DNA of 32,261 nucleotides from a virus, in the IMG/VR virus record IMGVR_UViG_3300032241_001788, positions 1 to 32,261 of that record; one strand, given 5' to 3'. This document shows, one piece after another, positions 23,085 through 29,941 of this stretch. Under the pieces are notes generated by a model that was not told where the DNA came from, searched no databases, and saw only the letters and a list, made by a program, of their open reading frames with translations. Numbering within the stretch: position 1 is the first letter of the stretch; the number at the start of each line of letters is the position of its first letter. The translations under genes were made by a program, and so were the position numbers.

Positions 23085-23874
23085 TTATATATAAAATCTC
23101 GTCATCTTCCTTCAAATCTTCGGCTTTTTTCCATGTACCGTCAATCAATTTAACTTTATGGTTACCAGTAATTTTTATAATATCACCATTTTCCATTTCA
23201 ATTTCATACATTTGAACGCCTTTATTTAAATTATGATGTAATTTTACTACAGGTTTAACTTCTAATTTGTTAGTTTCTTCATTTATAGTTATTACTAATT
23301 CACCTTCTACTATATCTTTTATTTTCTTTTTAGAACCATCTGACATAGTTATTTCTGTATCAGGATGCAGACATTCATCTACAATCAATAATCTCGATTC
23401 TCTTTCTTCAAACATTTTTGAACCATAGATGGCGTTTATCAAATAAAGATGAAAGTTAGTTAAATTAACTTCCGATGTCATGTATTGTATTTTAGCGGAA
23501 TCATAAGGACAAAACTCACATTTAGTTTTATTTAACCTATTAAATTCTTTACCTTTTTCACAAGAGCAGGCATACTGCACACACTCATAATTATCTTTAC
23601 CTCTTAATGATTTGATTTCATCGTAGGTTCCTTCATATTGATCTTGTAGTAATTTACCAGCAGTAATTATATCAACTTTAGCATCTTTAAAAACATGTGT
23701 AGTAATATAGTCAGCCGCCATAACTGCAAAGTGACTTTTGCCGATACCGACAGCCATATTAAACATGAAAAACTTATTATCAGGTTTTTTCTGTATAACG
23801 GTTTTAAGATATTCAAGTGCTTTTTGCTGTTCGACACGAGGTGTAAATTTTATTAAATCTTTTCTTATAGACAT
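23029..23874 (-). CDS. N-terminal part of DinG/XPD-like helicase plus N-terminal split intein
   Basis: The protein has 281 residues. Residues 1-167 are helicase: TPRVEQQKALEYL (Q-motif-like), NMAVGIGKSHFA (Walker A), a Cys-rich segment (C98, C103, C105, C119, C122) and RLLIVDE, the start of the DEAH box. The Cys cluster resembles the Fe-S insert of DinG/XPD helicases. Residues 168-281 are a 114-residue N-intein: CLHPDTEITMSDGSKKKIKD, then block B GDIIKITGNHKVKLIDG (TxxH pattern). Splicing joins VDE to CHEFDD and makes a DECH box. Both halves are needed for an ATPase site. Confidence 0.92.
   Translation of the reverse strand: MSIRKDLIKFTPRVEQQKALEYLKTVIQKKPDNKFFMFNMAVGIGKSHFAVMAADYITTHVFKDAKVDIITAGKLLQDQYEGTYDEIKSLRGKDNYECVQYACSCEKGKEFNRLNKTKCEFCPYDSAKIQYMTSEVNLTNFHLYLINAIYGSKMFEERESRLLIVDECLHPDTEITMSDGSKKKIKDIVEGELVITINEETNKLEVKPVVKLHHNLNKGVQMYEIEMENGDIIKITGNHKVKLIDGTWKKAEDLKEDDEILYINEKIESHEFDNRGKEYNI
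23032..23373 (-). mobile_element. N-terminal split intein segment (114 aa) of the DinG-like helicase
   Basis: It begins at Cys168 (CLHPDTEITM) within the DEAH box and includes intein blocks A and B (TGNHKV). The last ~15 residues (SHEFDNRGKEYNI) run past the canonical N-intein end and overlap the endonuclease start. Confidence 0.9.
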
Positions 23875-23904
23875 ACTAATTATATTCTTAAATTAAGTTA
23901 TGTT

Positions 23905-24531
23905 TTAATCTTCTAAAATCTTATCAATACTCATATCTCGCATCATAGATTTTACACATGAATTAATTATATTCTGGTAATATTTATTTGGATAATACTT
24001 AAATTCCTTATCAAAATCTTGACCATTGAAATTCCTCCTGAATAATACAAGATTAATAGTTTTTTTATTTCCTAATTTATCAGGTTTAGTGGTTATTTCA
24101 AATGATAATTCTGTTAATTCAATAGGAGAATTATACCAACGACCTACTATATCTACAAAATCGTTATTAGTATTTATCTTATCGTAAATACTTAAAGCAA
24201 ATTTTTTTCTCAAAGCCTTAAAAATTTTACGATTATTATTTTCTTTTATGGTGCATAATTCTAAATTAGATACATTATTATTGAATGTATTACCATCTAT
24301 ATGATTTATTTTATATTTTACATCAAAATTGTCAATAAAATATTCAGCTACTAATCTATATAATAGGTACTTCTTACCTTTACCATTAGATAAATTAATT
24401 CTTATATATCCTATTTTATTGTCATTTAAACTGAGAATACAATTATTTTTTATATTTTTAACAAAACCATATGATGATATCATATAGTTTTCATAAGGAT
24501 ATTTCATATTTACCCATATTTCTTTTTCCAT
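23905..24531 (-). CDS. HNH homing endonuclease (NUMOD4-like) after the polymerase fragment
   Basis: The protein has 208 residues. The N-terminal NUMOD4-like part is EIWVNMKYPYENYMISSYGF, then KNIKNNCILSLNDNKIGYIR. The HNH domain follows as LLYRLVAEYFIDN and INHIDGNTFNNNVSNLELCT (~75-95), with catalytic His77 and the following Asn ligands. The C-terminal half does not match a known domain. It lies between the truncated DNA polymerase gene (53 nt downstream of its stop) and the DinG-like helicase. It is a natural candidate for the agent that split the polymerase gene. Confidence 0.88.
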   Translation of the reverse strand: MEKEIWVNMKYPYENYMISSYGFVKNIKNNCILSLNDNKIGYIRINLSNGKGKKYLLYRLVAEYFIDNFDVKYKINHIDGNTFNNNVSNLELCTIKENNNRKIFKALRKKFALSIYDKINTNNDFVDIVGRWYNSPIELTELSFEITTKPDKLGNKKTINLVLFRRNFNGQDFDKEFKYYPNKYYQNIINSCVKSMMRDMSIDKILED

Positions 24532-24584
24532 AATATGTATATTAAAATGAAAATTTGTGTTTGTTACAAAAGTATATCATTCTC

Positions 24585-26108
24585 TTATATCATATTTTTT
24601 ATTTCATCTTCAAGTTTTTTTATTTCATCTTGAATTTTTTTATATTCCTCTTTTTTTGACATCATGACTTTCTTTGCTTTTTTTCTATCAGCATAAACAT
24701 CTTCAAGCATTTTTAAAGTCGGCGACATACGTTTCTTAAATACGACACCATTTACACAAATTACATGTTCATTTTTATTAATAACCGCCCCATTAGTGCA
24801 TACTGAAGGATTTTCTGGATTTTGAAGTCCAACAAAATTTTCAGGAGCAATAAAGAACTGACGTTGGGTTGTTGGGTACAAGCTCGAAAAATCGAAGCAA
24901 ACAACCCACTGCTGCATACCAGTTACAGGATCCTTAACCCAACCACCGGCAAGCCCGGCTTCACCATCATCAAATGATGCTCTATCTTCATTTTTAAAGA
25001 TTACAATATTTTCCATATCTCTAAATCTATCTCTCAAAACTCCTTCAGTAATAGCAAGAGAGGCTAATGCTCCTTTTGCAGAATTAATTACATCTTTAAT
25101 TTGTATTTTAGATAAAGAAGAAATCGCAAATACTATTGAAACATAATTTTTAGATTCATGTATTTTTTGAACCAAAACAGAGTCAACGCAGTTGTAATAC
25201 ATGAATTTTTCAAAATCTTCATCATATAATTTAGATAAACTACCACTATATTTAATTTTATTAACACCAACTAATTTACTAGACACATAATCTAATGAAG
25301 ATGATTCTTTAACTTTAATTGAAGTATCGCATATTTCATATAGCTGCATATAGTCAAATATCATCCTATGTGCTGGCAATTCATATTTAGTCATAAATAT
25401 ATTATTTAATCTTTTAGTAGGAGAAGAAACATTAGGATCAATTGTTAATTGCTCACCATTAACTATTTTATTAATTTTTCTAGCACGATTTACTAAATAC
25501 ATCCAGTCATAACCTATAAAGTTCCAACCTGTAATACATGTCATTTTTGGGACCATATCATAAAAAAAAGTTTTAAGCATATCAAATTCATCATCAAATT
25601 TTATATACTTAAATTTATAATGACTATTATAATTTTCGAAATACTCATTAGTGCCATCAATTATTCTTTTCTGCATATCTTGTGACATTTCTTTTAATCC
25701 CATTAGAATGATCTTATCAGCATAAACAACTGATATAGAAAGTATTTGTCCATTTGGGTCTTCTGGTTGAGAATAACCACCAGTAAGGGGATCCAGTGCA
25801 GTTTCTATATCGACAAAATATATTTCAGGTTCGTTATATTCAAATATTTCTTTTTTCTCATTTTCCGGTAAAGCATCTAAAAATTCATAAATTGCATATC
25901 TATCTGGATAGCCAGCAGAAACTTTTTTAACAGGTTTTCCTTCCCAAGAAGTTAAAGTTGGGTGTTTTTCTGGATCAGAAGCATCGCAGTTTTGATACTT
26001 CTGTGGATTAGGCCAGTCATATGTTTTTAATTTAATCTTACCCGTCTTATCAACAAAAGATAAAATTAATTTTTTAGTATGACTTAAATATTGACTTTCA
26101 ATTAACAT
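24585..26108 (-). CDS. T4-like family B DNA polymerase, N-terminal half (exonuclease and motif A only)
   Basis: The protein has 507 residues. The 3'-5' exonuclease motifs are all present: Exo I FVDIET (D100, E102), Exo II NFIGYD (N196, D201), Exo III YNCVDS (Y305, D309). Polymerase motif A is CFDFSSLYP (D406, SLYP 409-412). The protein stops soon after (YADRKKAKKVMMSKKEEY then Lys/Glu-rich), where the fingers would begin. Motif B (KxxxNSxYG) and motif C (DTD) are absent. T4 gp43 has ~898 residues. No C-half is found in the window. So either the other half is encoded elsewhere, as in some split phage polymerases, or the gene is broken. An HNH endonuclease lies just downstream. Conserved exonuclease and motif A residues argue for a functional subunit. 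Confidence 0.93.
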   Translation of the reverse strand: MLIESQYLSHTKKLILSFVDKTGKIKLKTYDWPNPQKYQNCDASDPEKHPTLTSWEGKPVKKVSAGYPDRYAIYEFLDALPENEKKEIFEYNEPEIYFVDIETALDPLTGGYSQPEDPNGQILSISVVYADKIILMGLKEMSQDMQKRIIDGTNEYFENYNSHYKFKYIKFDDEFDMLKTFFYDMVPKMTCITGWNFIGYDWMYLVNRARKINKIVNGEQLTIDPNVSSPTKRLNNIFMTKYELPAHRMIFDYMQLYEICDTSIKVKESSSLDYVSSKLVGVNKIKYSGSLSKLYDEDFEKFMYYNCVDSVLVQKIHESKNYVSIVFAISSLSKIQIKDVINSAKGALASLAITEGVLRDRFRDMENIVIFKNEDRASFDDGEAGLAGGWVKDPVTGMQQWVVCFDFSSLYPTTQRQFFIAPENFVGLQNPENPSVCTNGAVINKNEHVICVNGVVFKKRMSPTLKMLEDVYADRKKAKKVMMSKKEEYKKIQDEIKKLEDEIKNMI

Positions 26109-26166
26109 GACATGTATAGATATAGAAATTATTAAAGTTTAATTCTTCTTAAATACTTTTAAAATA

Positions 26167-26199
26167 AAGAAAAGCGACTAATTTTTAGTCGCTTTTCTT
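26167..26199 (-). terminator. Rho-independent terminator after the AsnA-like gene
   Basis: A 14-bp stem (AAGAAAAGCGACTA / TAGTCGCTTTTCTT) with a short loop, followed by T-rich sequence. It lies ~30 nt past the stop of the synthetase-like gene and ahead of the polymerase start on the minus strand. Confidence 0.85.
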
Positions 26200-26228
26200 A
26201 TTAATTTTAGCCTAAATTATCTTTTATT

Positions 26229-27059
26229 TTAAACTAATTCTAATTTTTCTTGCTTCAATAATTCATATGCTCTACTTAACCTGGTCATGCCTATACCACC
26301 ACCTGAACGCTCAAAGAAATTATATGAAAGAAAATCTTCTAATTCTTTTTCAACTCTTTCTTTTCCGAATAATTGAAATAATTTCGATGCATACTCACCA
26401 TCCATTATTGTATAGAACATTTCTCTCATTTCTTCTGGATTACAAGACCTCTCGGCTGAACCGATAGTTTCTTGTCCGTATAAAATGACATCTATTTTGT
26501 TAAATGTTCCATCACCTCTGGAAGCCATGTTCCAGAAGGGGTTCGTGCGCAAGGGAAATTCCTGTAATGAGATACATTTTCCAAGTTCATTTTTCATTCT
26601 TGTTTCATGTTCATCTTCTAAAATTTTAACACCACCATATTCTTCACATATTTCATCATATTTGACTTCAACTGGCGAACCAAAGCCAAGATAATTTAAT
26701 AATTGATTTTCAAGTTTTTTTAATTCTTCAAATCCACCTTTAAGTTCAAATTCAAACATAGGAAATATTTTTGCATGGCGACCTGAAATTGGATTTTTTT
26801 CATCTCTATAAGATGTAGTTAAACAGAAACATCCTGGCCATTCTGGATTCTTTAATAGTTCTTCTTCAAGATCCATTTGTCCTGTTTGTTTAAGTGGCCA
26901 TACTTGTCCGTCTAACTGGAAAGTCATAACAGAATGTGGATTTTCACACGCTGCTAAAATTGAAGTTCTTGACTGTGTTGGAACTTCCACGAAACCTTTT
27001 TCCAAAAAAAAGCTTCTCATTTTTTGAATGAGTTCGTTGTAAATTTTTGTGTTTTGCAT
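26229..27059 (-). CDS. Class II aminoacyl-tRNA synthetase-like, AsnA/AsnRS-related enzyme
   Basis: The protein has 276 residues from the ATG at 27059. The frame is open to a TTG at 27098 (13 more residues, MAVSKNSSKKKFL), so the start is uncertain. Class II motif 2 is CLTTSYRDE (~79-87) with HAKIFPMFEFE. Motif 3 is GGGIGMTRLSRA (~253-264). GQETIGSAERS resembles the AspRS/AsnRS family. There is no anticodon-binding domain. This layout matches the archaeal-type asparagine synthetase A related to AsnRS (AS-AR), which makes Asn from Asp and ammonia, or a stand-alone synthetase paralogue that modifies something other than tRNA. It is followed by a strong terminator. Confidence 0.82.
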   Translation of the reverse strand: MQNTKIYNELIQKMRSFFLEKGFVEVPTQSRTSILAACENPHSVMTFQLDGQVWPLKQTGQMDLEEELLKNPEWPGCFCLTTSYRDEKNPISGRHAKIFPMFEFELKGGFEELKKLENQLLNYLGFGSPVEVKYDEICEEYGGVKILEDEHETRMKNELGKCISLQEFPLRTNPFWNMASRGDGTFNKIDVILYGQETIGSAERSCNPEEMREMFYTIMDGEYASKLFQLFGKERVEKELEDFLSYNFFERSGGGIGMTRLSRAYELLKQEKLELV

Positions 27060-27192
27060 TAGGAATTTTTTTTTTGAGCTGTTTTTTGAAACAGCCAAAT
27101 AAGGAGTGATTAATTTTTCAATCTTTATTATATATTACATTTTTAAATAGAAGTTTAAATAAAATTAGCGAAAATTCGATAATTTTATTATT

Positions 27193-27762
27193 TTAAAGTT
27201 CTATATCATAATAATCCAATTTTTCTTCAGTTTTATCAATTGTTAAAATTAATTCACTTCTTTTAACTAATTCATATTCATAATATCTTCCTATTCTGAA
27301 TAATTTTCTAATAAAAGGTATATCATCTGAATTATAATTAATTCTTTCTTCATCAACCATTAAACAAAGGCATTTTGTATCATCTTCAGCATTGTAATTA
27401 GTCACAACTGGCTCGCCATCTTCATAGTCAATATGACCTGTGCCCTTTTTTGCATAACATATAAAGATTGTTTCTAATTCCTCTCCGGTTGTAATATATT
27501 TCATAGTAACAATATCACCAGGTTCTATTTTACTTTCTTTGGAAAGATAAACTCTAATCCAAAAATAAACTTTTTGTTTATCCTCTTTTTTGTAAATTTT
27601 ATCATAATCAGAATTTTCAAAATCTATTTTGTCTAATTCTAATTTTTTAGCTTGATCAATTAAATATTCATAGTTTACGTCCATATTAGTTTCTCCTAGA
27701 TTCAAACTCTTTTTTAATTGATTTCTAGGAGTAAACCCTAGATCATCATAATTTGTATTCAT
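27193..27762 (-). CDS. Hypothetical acidic protein (189 aa)
   Basis: Not recognised. The N-terminal ~70 residues are polar and Lys/Asp-rich (NLGETNMDVNYEYLIDQAKK). The rest looks like a small beta barrel: YFWIRVYLSKESKIEPGDIV, MKYITTGEELETIFICY, KCLCLMVDEE and LFRIGRYYEYELVKRSELIL. There is no catalytic motif. The gene leads the minus strand away from a shared leader with the divergent plus gene at 27840. Confidence 0.65.
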   Translation of the reverse strand: MNTNYDDLGFTPRNQLKKSLNLGETNMDVNYEYLIDQAKKLELDKIDFENSDYDKIYKKEDKQKVYFWIRVYLSKESKIEPGDIVTMKYITTGEELETIFICYAKKGTGHIDYEDGEPVVTNYNAEDDTKCLCLMVDEERINYNSDDIPFIRKLFRIGRYYEYELVKRSELILTIDKTEEKLDYYDIEL

Positions 27763-27839
27763 AAAATTTAATTATTTTTAATTATTTTAATTATATATAA
27801 AAAATAGTTTTCTCCTTTATATAAAAATATATATACTTA

Positions 27840-28526
27840 ATGAAAGTTTCAGAAATTAAAACATTATTTAAAGAAATATTCCAAGATGAGAAAGGACTTG
27901 TTAAAACCGTAGATACGGTTTATGAAAAATCAAAAGATGAAAAATTTTTAAAATTGGTTATTTCGATTCATGATTTACAAGTTCAAGACACTTTAATTAT
28001 ACACACAAAATTTATTTTCAAAACTGACTTAAATAAAGATCAAATTGAAGATAATTCATTTATCTATCTTTATGATATAAATTGTATTTATCACACAGTT
28101 GAATTTCAAGATACTTTTGATTTAGAAAGAAAAATTAAAAAAATTATTAATTCTAATAAATTTGGCAAAGACATACAAACGCTTTCAGAATTTATAGATA
28201 CACCTGGTTTATTAATTTCACATTATTTTAAATTAAATAATATAGAAAATTTCAGTATAGGTAATGTAAATTACAATCCTAAATTTAAAATTAGACCTTG
28301 TTATGAAACTACTTTTGATTTTGATATAAATGTGGTGAATAATAATAATGATTATAATTTTACTTTAACCATCTCAAAAGAAAAAGATGTTGATGATAAA
28401 GTATTTTATAGATTCATATTCAAATTATTTGATAAAACAAAAACTGTTGATGTTGATAAATTATTGAATATACATTTTTTAATCGGGCATCAAATAATAG
28501 ATATGTTAAATGCAATTTTAAAATAA
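27840..28526 (+). CDS. Hypothetical protein (228 aa)
   Basis: Not recognised. Mixed alpha/beta: MKVSEIKTLFKEIFQDEKGL, strands (KFLKLVISIHDLQVQDTLII; FIYLYDINCIYHTVEF), a helical EFIDTPGLLISHYF, then a strand-rich Asn/Asp region (FDFDINVVNNNNDYNFTLTI). It starts with an ATATATATACTTA leader, the same kind seen at other plus-strand starts. Its stop codon lies in the first copy of a 51-bp tandem repeat that carries the next gene's start. Confidence 0.65.
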   Translation: MKVSEIKTLFKEIFQDEKGLVKTVDTVYEKSKDEKFLKLVISIHDLQVQDTLIIHTKFIFKTDLNKDQIEDNSFIYLYDINCIYHTVEFQDTFDLERKIKKIINSNKFGKDIQTLSEFIDTPGLLISHYFKLNNIENFSIGNVNYNPKFKIRPCYETTFDFDINVVNNNNDYNFTLTISKEKDVDDKVFYRFIFKLFDKTKTVDVDKLLNIHFLIGHQIIDMLNAILK

Positions 28527-28619
28527 AATATATACAATATGGAAAAGACAAACACACCACAATATAAATTAAAATAAAATATATACAATATGGAAAAGAC
28601 AAACACACCACAATATAAA
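28518..28619 (+). repeat. Exact 51-bp tandem duplication over a gene start
   Basis: Units 28518-28568 and 28569-28619 are identical. Each holds TTAAAATAAAATATATAC, an ATG and ten codons (MEKTNTPQYK). The first unit also contains the stop of the upstream gene. The second unit begins the real gene; the first gives a 12-codon mini-ORF. Confidence 0.95.
28539..28577 (+). CDS. 12-codon mini-ORF made by the tandem duplication
   Basis: ATG 28539 reads MEKTNTPQYKLK then TAA 28575. Its first ten codons equal those of the gene at 28590. It is a duplicated start that could capture initiating ribosomes or couple translation to the real start; it may also have no function. Confidence 0.4.
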   Translation: MEKTNTPQYKLK

Positions 28620-29033
28620 ACAAAATATCTAAACCATTTTAGAGATTTTGATCCTAAAAAAGAAAAAGAAGAATTAAAAAAGATTAAAAGATCATTTAAT
28701 AAAAATGAAGATGACATACATGATCTTCCAAATATTAATAAACCACATTTTAATAATGTAACAAAAACTATGCAATTTTTATCTAAAGACGAAATAAACG
28801 ACAAAATTGAGGCGGCAGAGGAAACAGAAGAAAAGAAAGAATCTATTTTTAATGAATCCATAAGTTCGGTTGAAAGTTTCATGAAAATGATGCATAAAGA
28901 TGTTGAAAATCATTTAGAAGTTATAGAACCTTTACTTACTAAAACTCATAAAAAAGATATAGATTCTTATAATCAACTTTTACAAATAAAAAAAGATTTA
29001 GAAAATATCAAACACAATATTAAAAATAAATAA
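28590..29033 (+). CDS. Hypothetical coiled-coil protein (147 aa)
   Basis: Not recognised. The product is Lys/Glu/Asn-rich with long helices: KYLNHFRDFDPKKEKEELKK, DEINDKIEAAEETEEKKESI, then SFMKMMHKDVENHLEVIEPL and LLQIKKDLENIKHNIKN. The phrase KYLNHFRDF near residue 11 resembles the MKYLxxF N termini of genes at 545-3705. Its start region is duplicated (51-bp repeat). It ends at a strong bidirectional terminator. It may be a structural or internal virion protein; that is a guess. Confidence 0.65.
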   Translation: MEKTNTPQYKTKYLNHFRDFDPKKEKEELKKIKRSFNKNEDDIHDLPNINKPHFNNVTKTMQFLSKDEINDKIEAAEETEEKKESIFNESISSVESFMKMMHKDVENHLEVIEPLLTKTHKKDIDSYNQLLQIKKDLENIKHNIKNK

Positions 29034-29063
29034 AAAAATCCTCTCAAATGAGAGGATTTTTTT
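29032..29063. terminator. Bidirectional rho-independent terminator
   Basis: The hairpin AAATCCTCTCA / TGAGAGGATTT has A- and T-tracts on both sides. It lies between the converging genes 28590-29033 and 29062-29625 and overlaps their stop regions. Confidence 0.88.
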
Positions 29064-29625
29064 ATTCAAAGAATATTCTCGCACTTATTACATCGCAACA
29101 ATGACAAAAAGCACTTAAAGGTGACATAACTCTTTTATCTTTTCTGTAGTCATCACCTTCTACATGAATATATTTTAGTGCTAATTTATGTTCGTCATTT
29201 AAACGAATATCGAAACGATTTATTAAATTCGCTCTGATATCTGAATCCGAATTTGCTTCATATTCATAAATTTCTTCTTCAATAATACCATTTTCGTCAA
29301 CAAAGCCTGTTTTTACTAAAACAGGACAATATTTTATTGGTTTTTCAATATCATGTAGAAATAAAACTAAAATTGCATCAGATAAACTGAAATCTAATTT
29401 TCCTCTTTTTGAAAGATATTTATACATTTTAGCAGCATAATCTAAAATATCTGATATATGTTTATAATATCCACCATCATAAGATTGATGGTTATATGAT
29501 GAACCCGGAGCATCAGGATATTTATCTATAAAATAGTCCAATAAATTCATACATTTAAAACTATTAGCATCTTCGATTTTCAAGAGATGTGAAATAATAT
29601 TATTAACTTCGGGTTTTAATTTCAT
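29062..29625 (-). CDS. HD-domain phosphohydrolase-like protein
   Basis: The protein has 187 residues. H56 (GGYYKHISDILDYA), the H91-D92 pair (LFLHDIEKP), H154 (ALKYIHVEGDDY) and D178 (CHCCDVISARIFF) give the spacing of an HD-domain metal site. HD proteins cleave nucleotides, cyclic dinucleotides or (p)ppGpp. The substrate cannot be told. It could serve nucleotide metabolism or counter a nucleotide-based host alarm; both are inferences. There is a 31-nt gap to the 29657-29941 gene upstream and it ends at a shared terminator. Confidence 0.75.
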   Translation of the reverse strand: MKLKPEVNNIISHLLKIEDANSFKCMNLLDYFIDKYPDAPGSSYNHQSYDGGYYKHISDILDYAAKMYKYLSKRGKLDFSLSDAILVLFLHDIEKPIKYCPVLVKTGFVDENGIIEEEIYEYEANSDSDIRANLINRFDIRLNDEHKLALKYIHVEGDDYRKDKRVMSPLSAFCHCCDVISARIFFE

Positions 29626-29656
29626 AATTTTTTTTTATGTTTTTCAAGTTATATAT

Positions 29657-29941
29657 TTAATTAATTTTTTTTGTTTCTATCATAAACTTAAAAAAATCTT
29701 CAAAATTGATTAAATCAAAATTAATATTAATAACAGTTTCAGGTATTATTACAAAATTTAAAATATTTTGCCATCTATCATCTTTTTTTGACTTCATAAA
29801 TTTCCAAATTAAAAAATTCATAGCATATAATGCAGATTCTTCTTCTTGAAATTTAAATTTTTTTGAAGAAAAATTATATATTTCATAATTACCGTTATTA
29901 TAATCTTGTATTATATCTTTATATAACTTTTTTAAATTCAT
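29657..29941 (-). CDS. Hypothetical small protein (94 aa)
   Basis: Not recognised. Polar N-terminal helix (MNLKKLYKDIIQDYNNGNYE), then ESALYAMNFLIWKFMKSKKD and a hydrophobic strand (ILNFVIIPETVININF). No motif is visible. It abuts the stop of the 29941-31293 methyltransferase by one base and so is translationally coupled to it. It may be a partner or just a neighbour. Confidence 0.6.
   Translation of the reverse strand: MNLKKLYKDIIQDYNNGNYEIYNFSSKKFKFQEEESALYAMNFLIWKFMKSKKDDRWQNILNFVIIPETVININFDLINFEDFFKFMIETKKIN

Noticed and set aside
28490-28882. Minus-strand ORF with repeated Tyr/Ile-rich segment
   Set aside because: It is the antisense of the 51-bp tandem repeat and the 28590 gene; the repeated protein segment is only a reflection of the DNA repeat.
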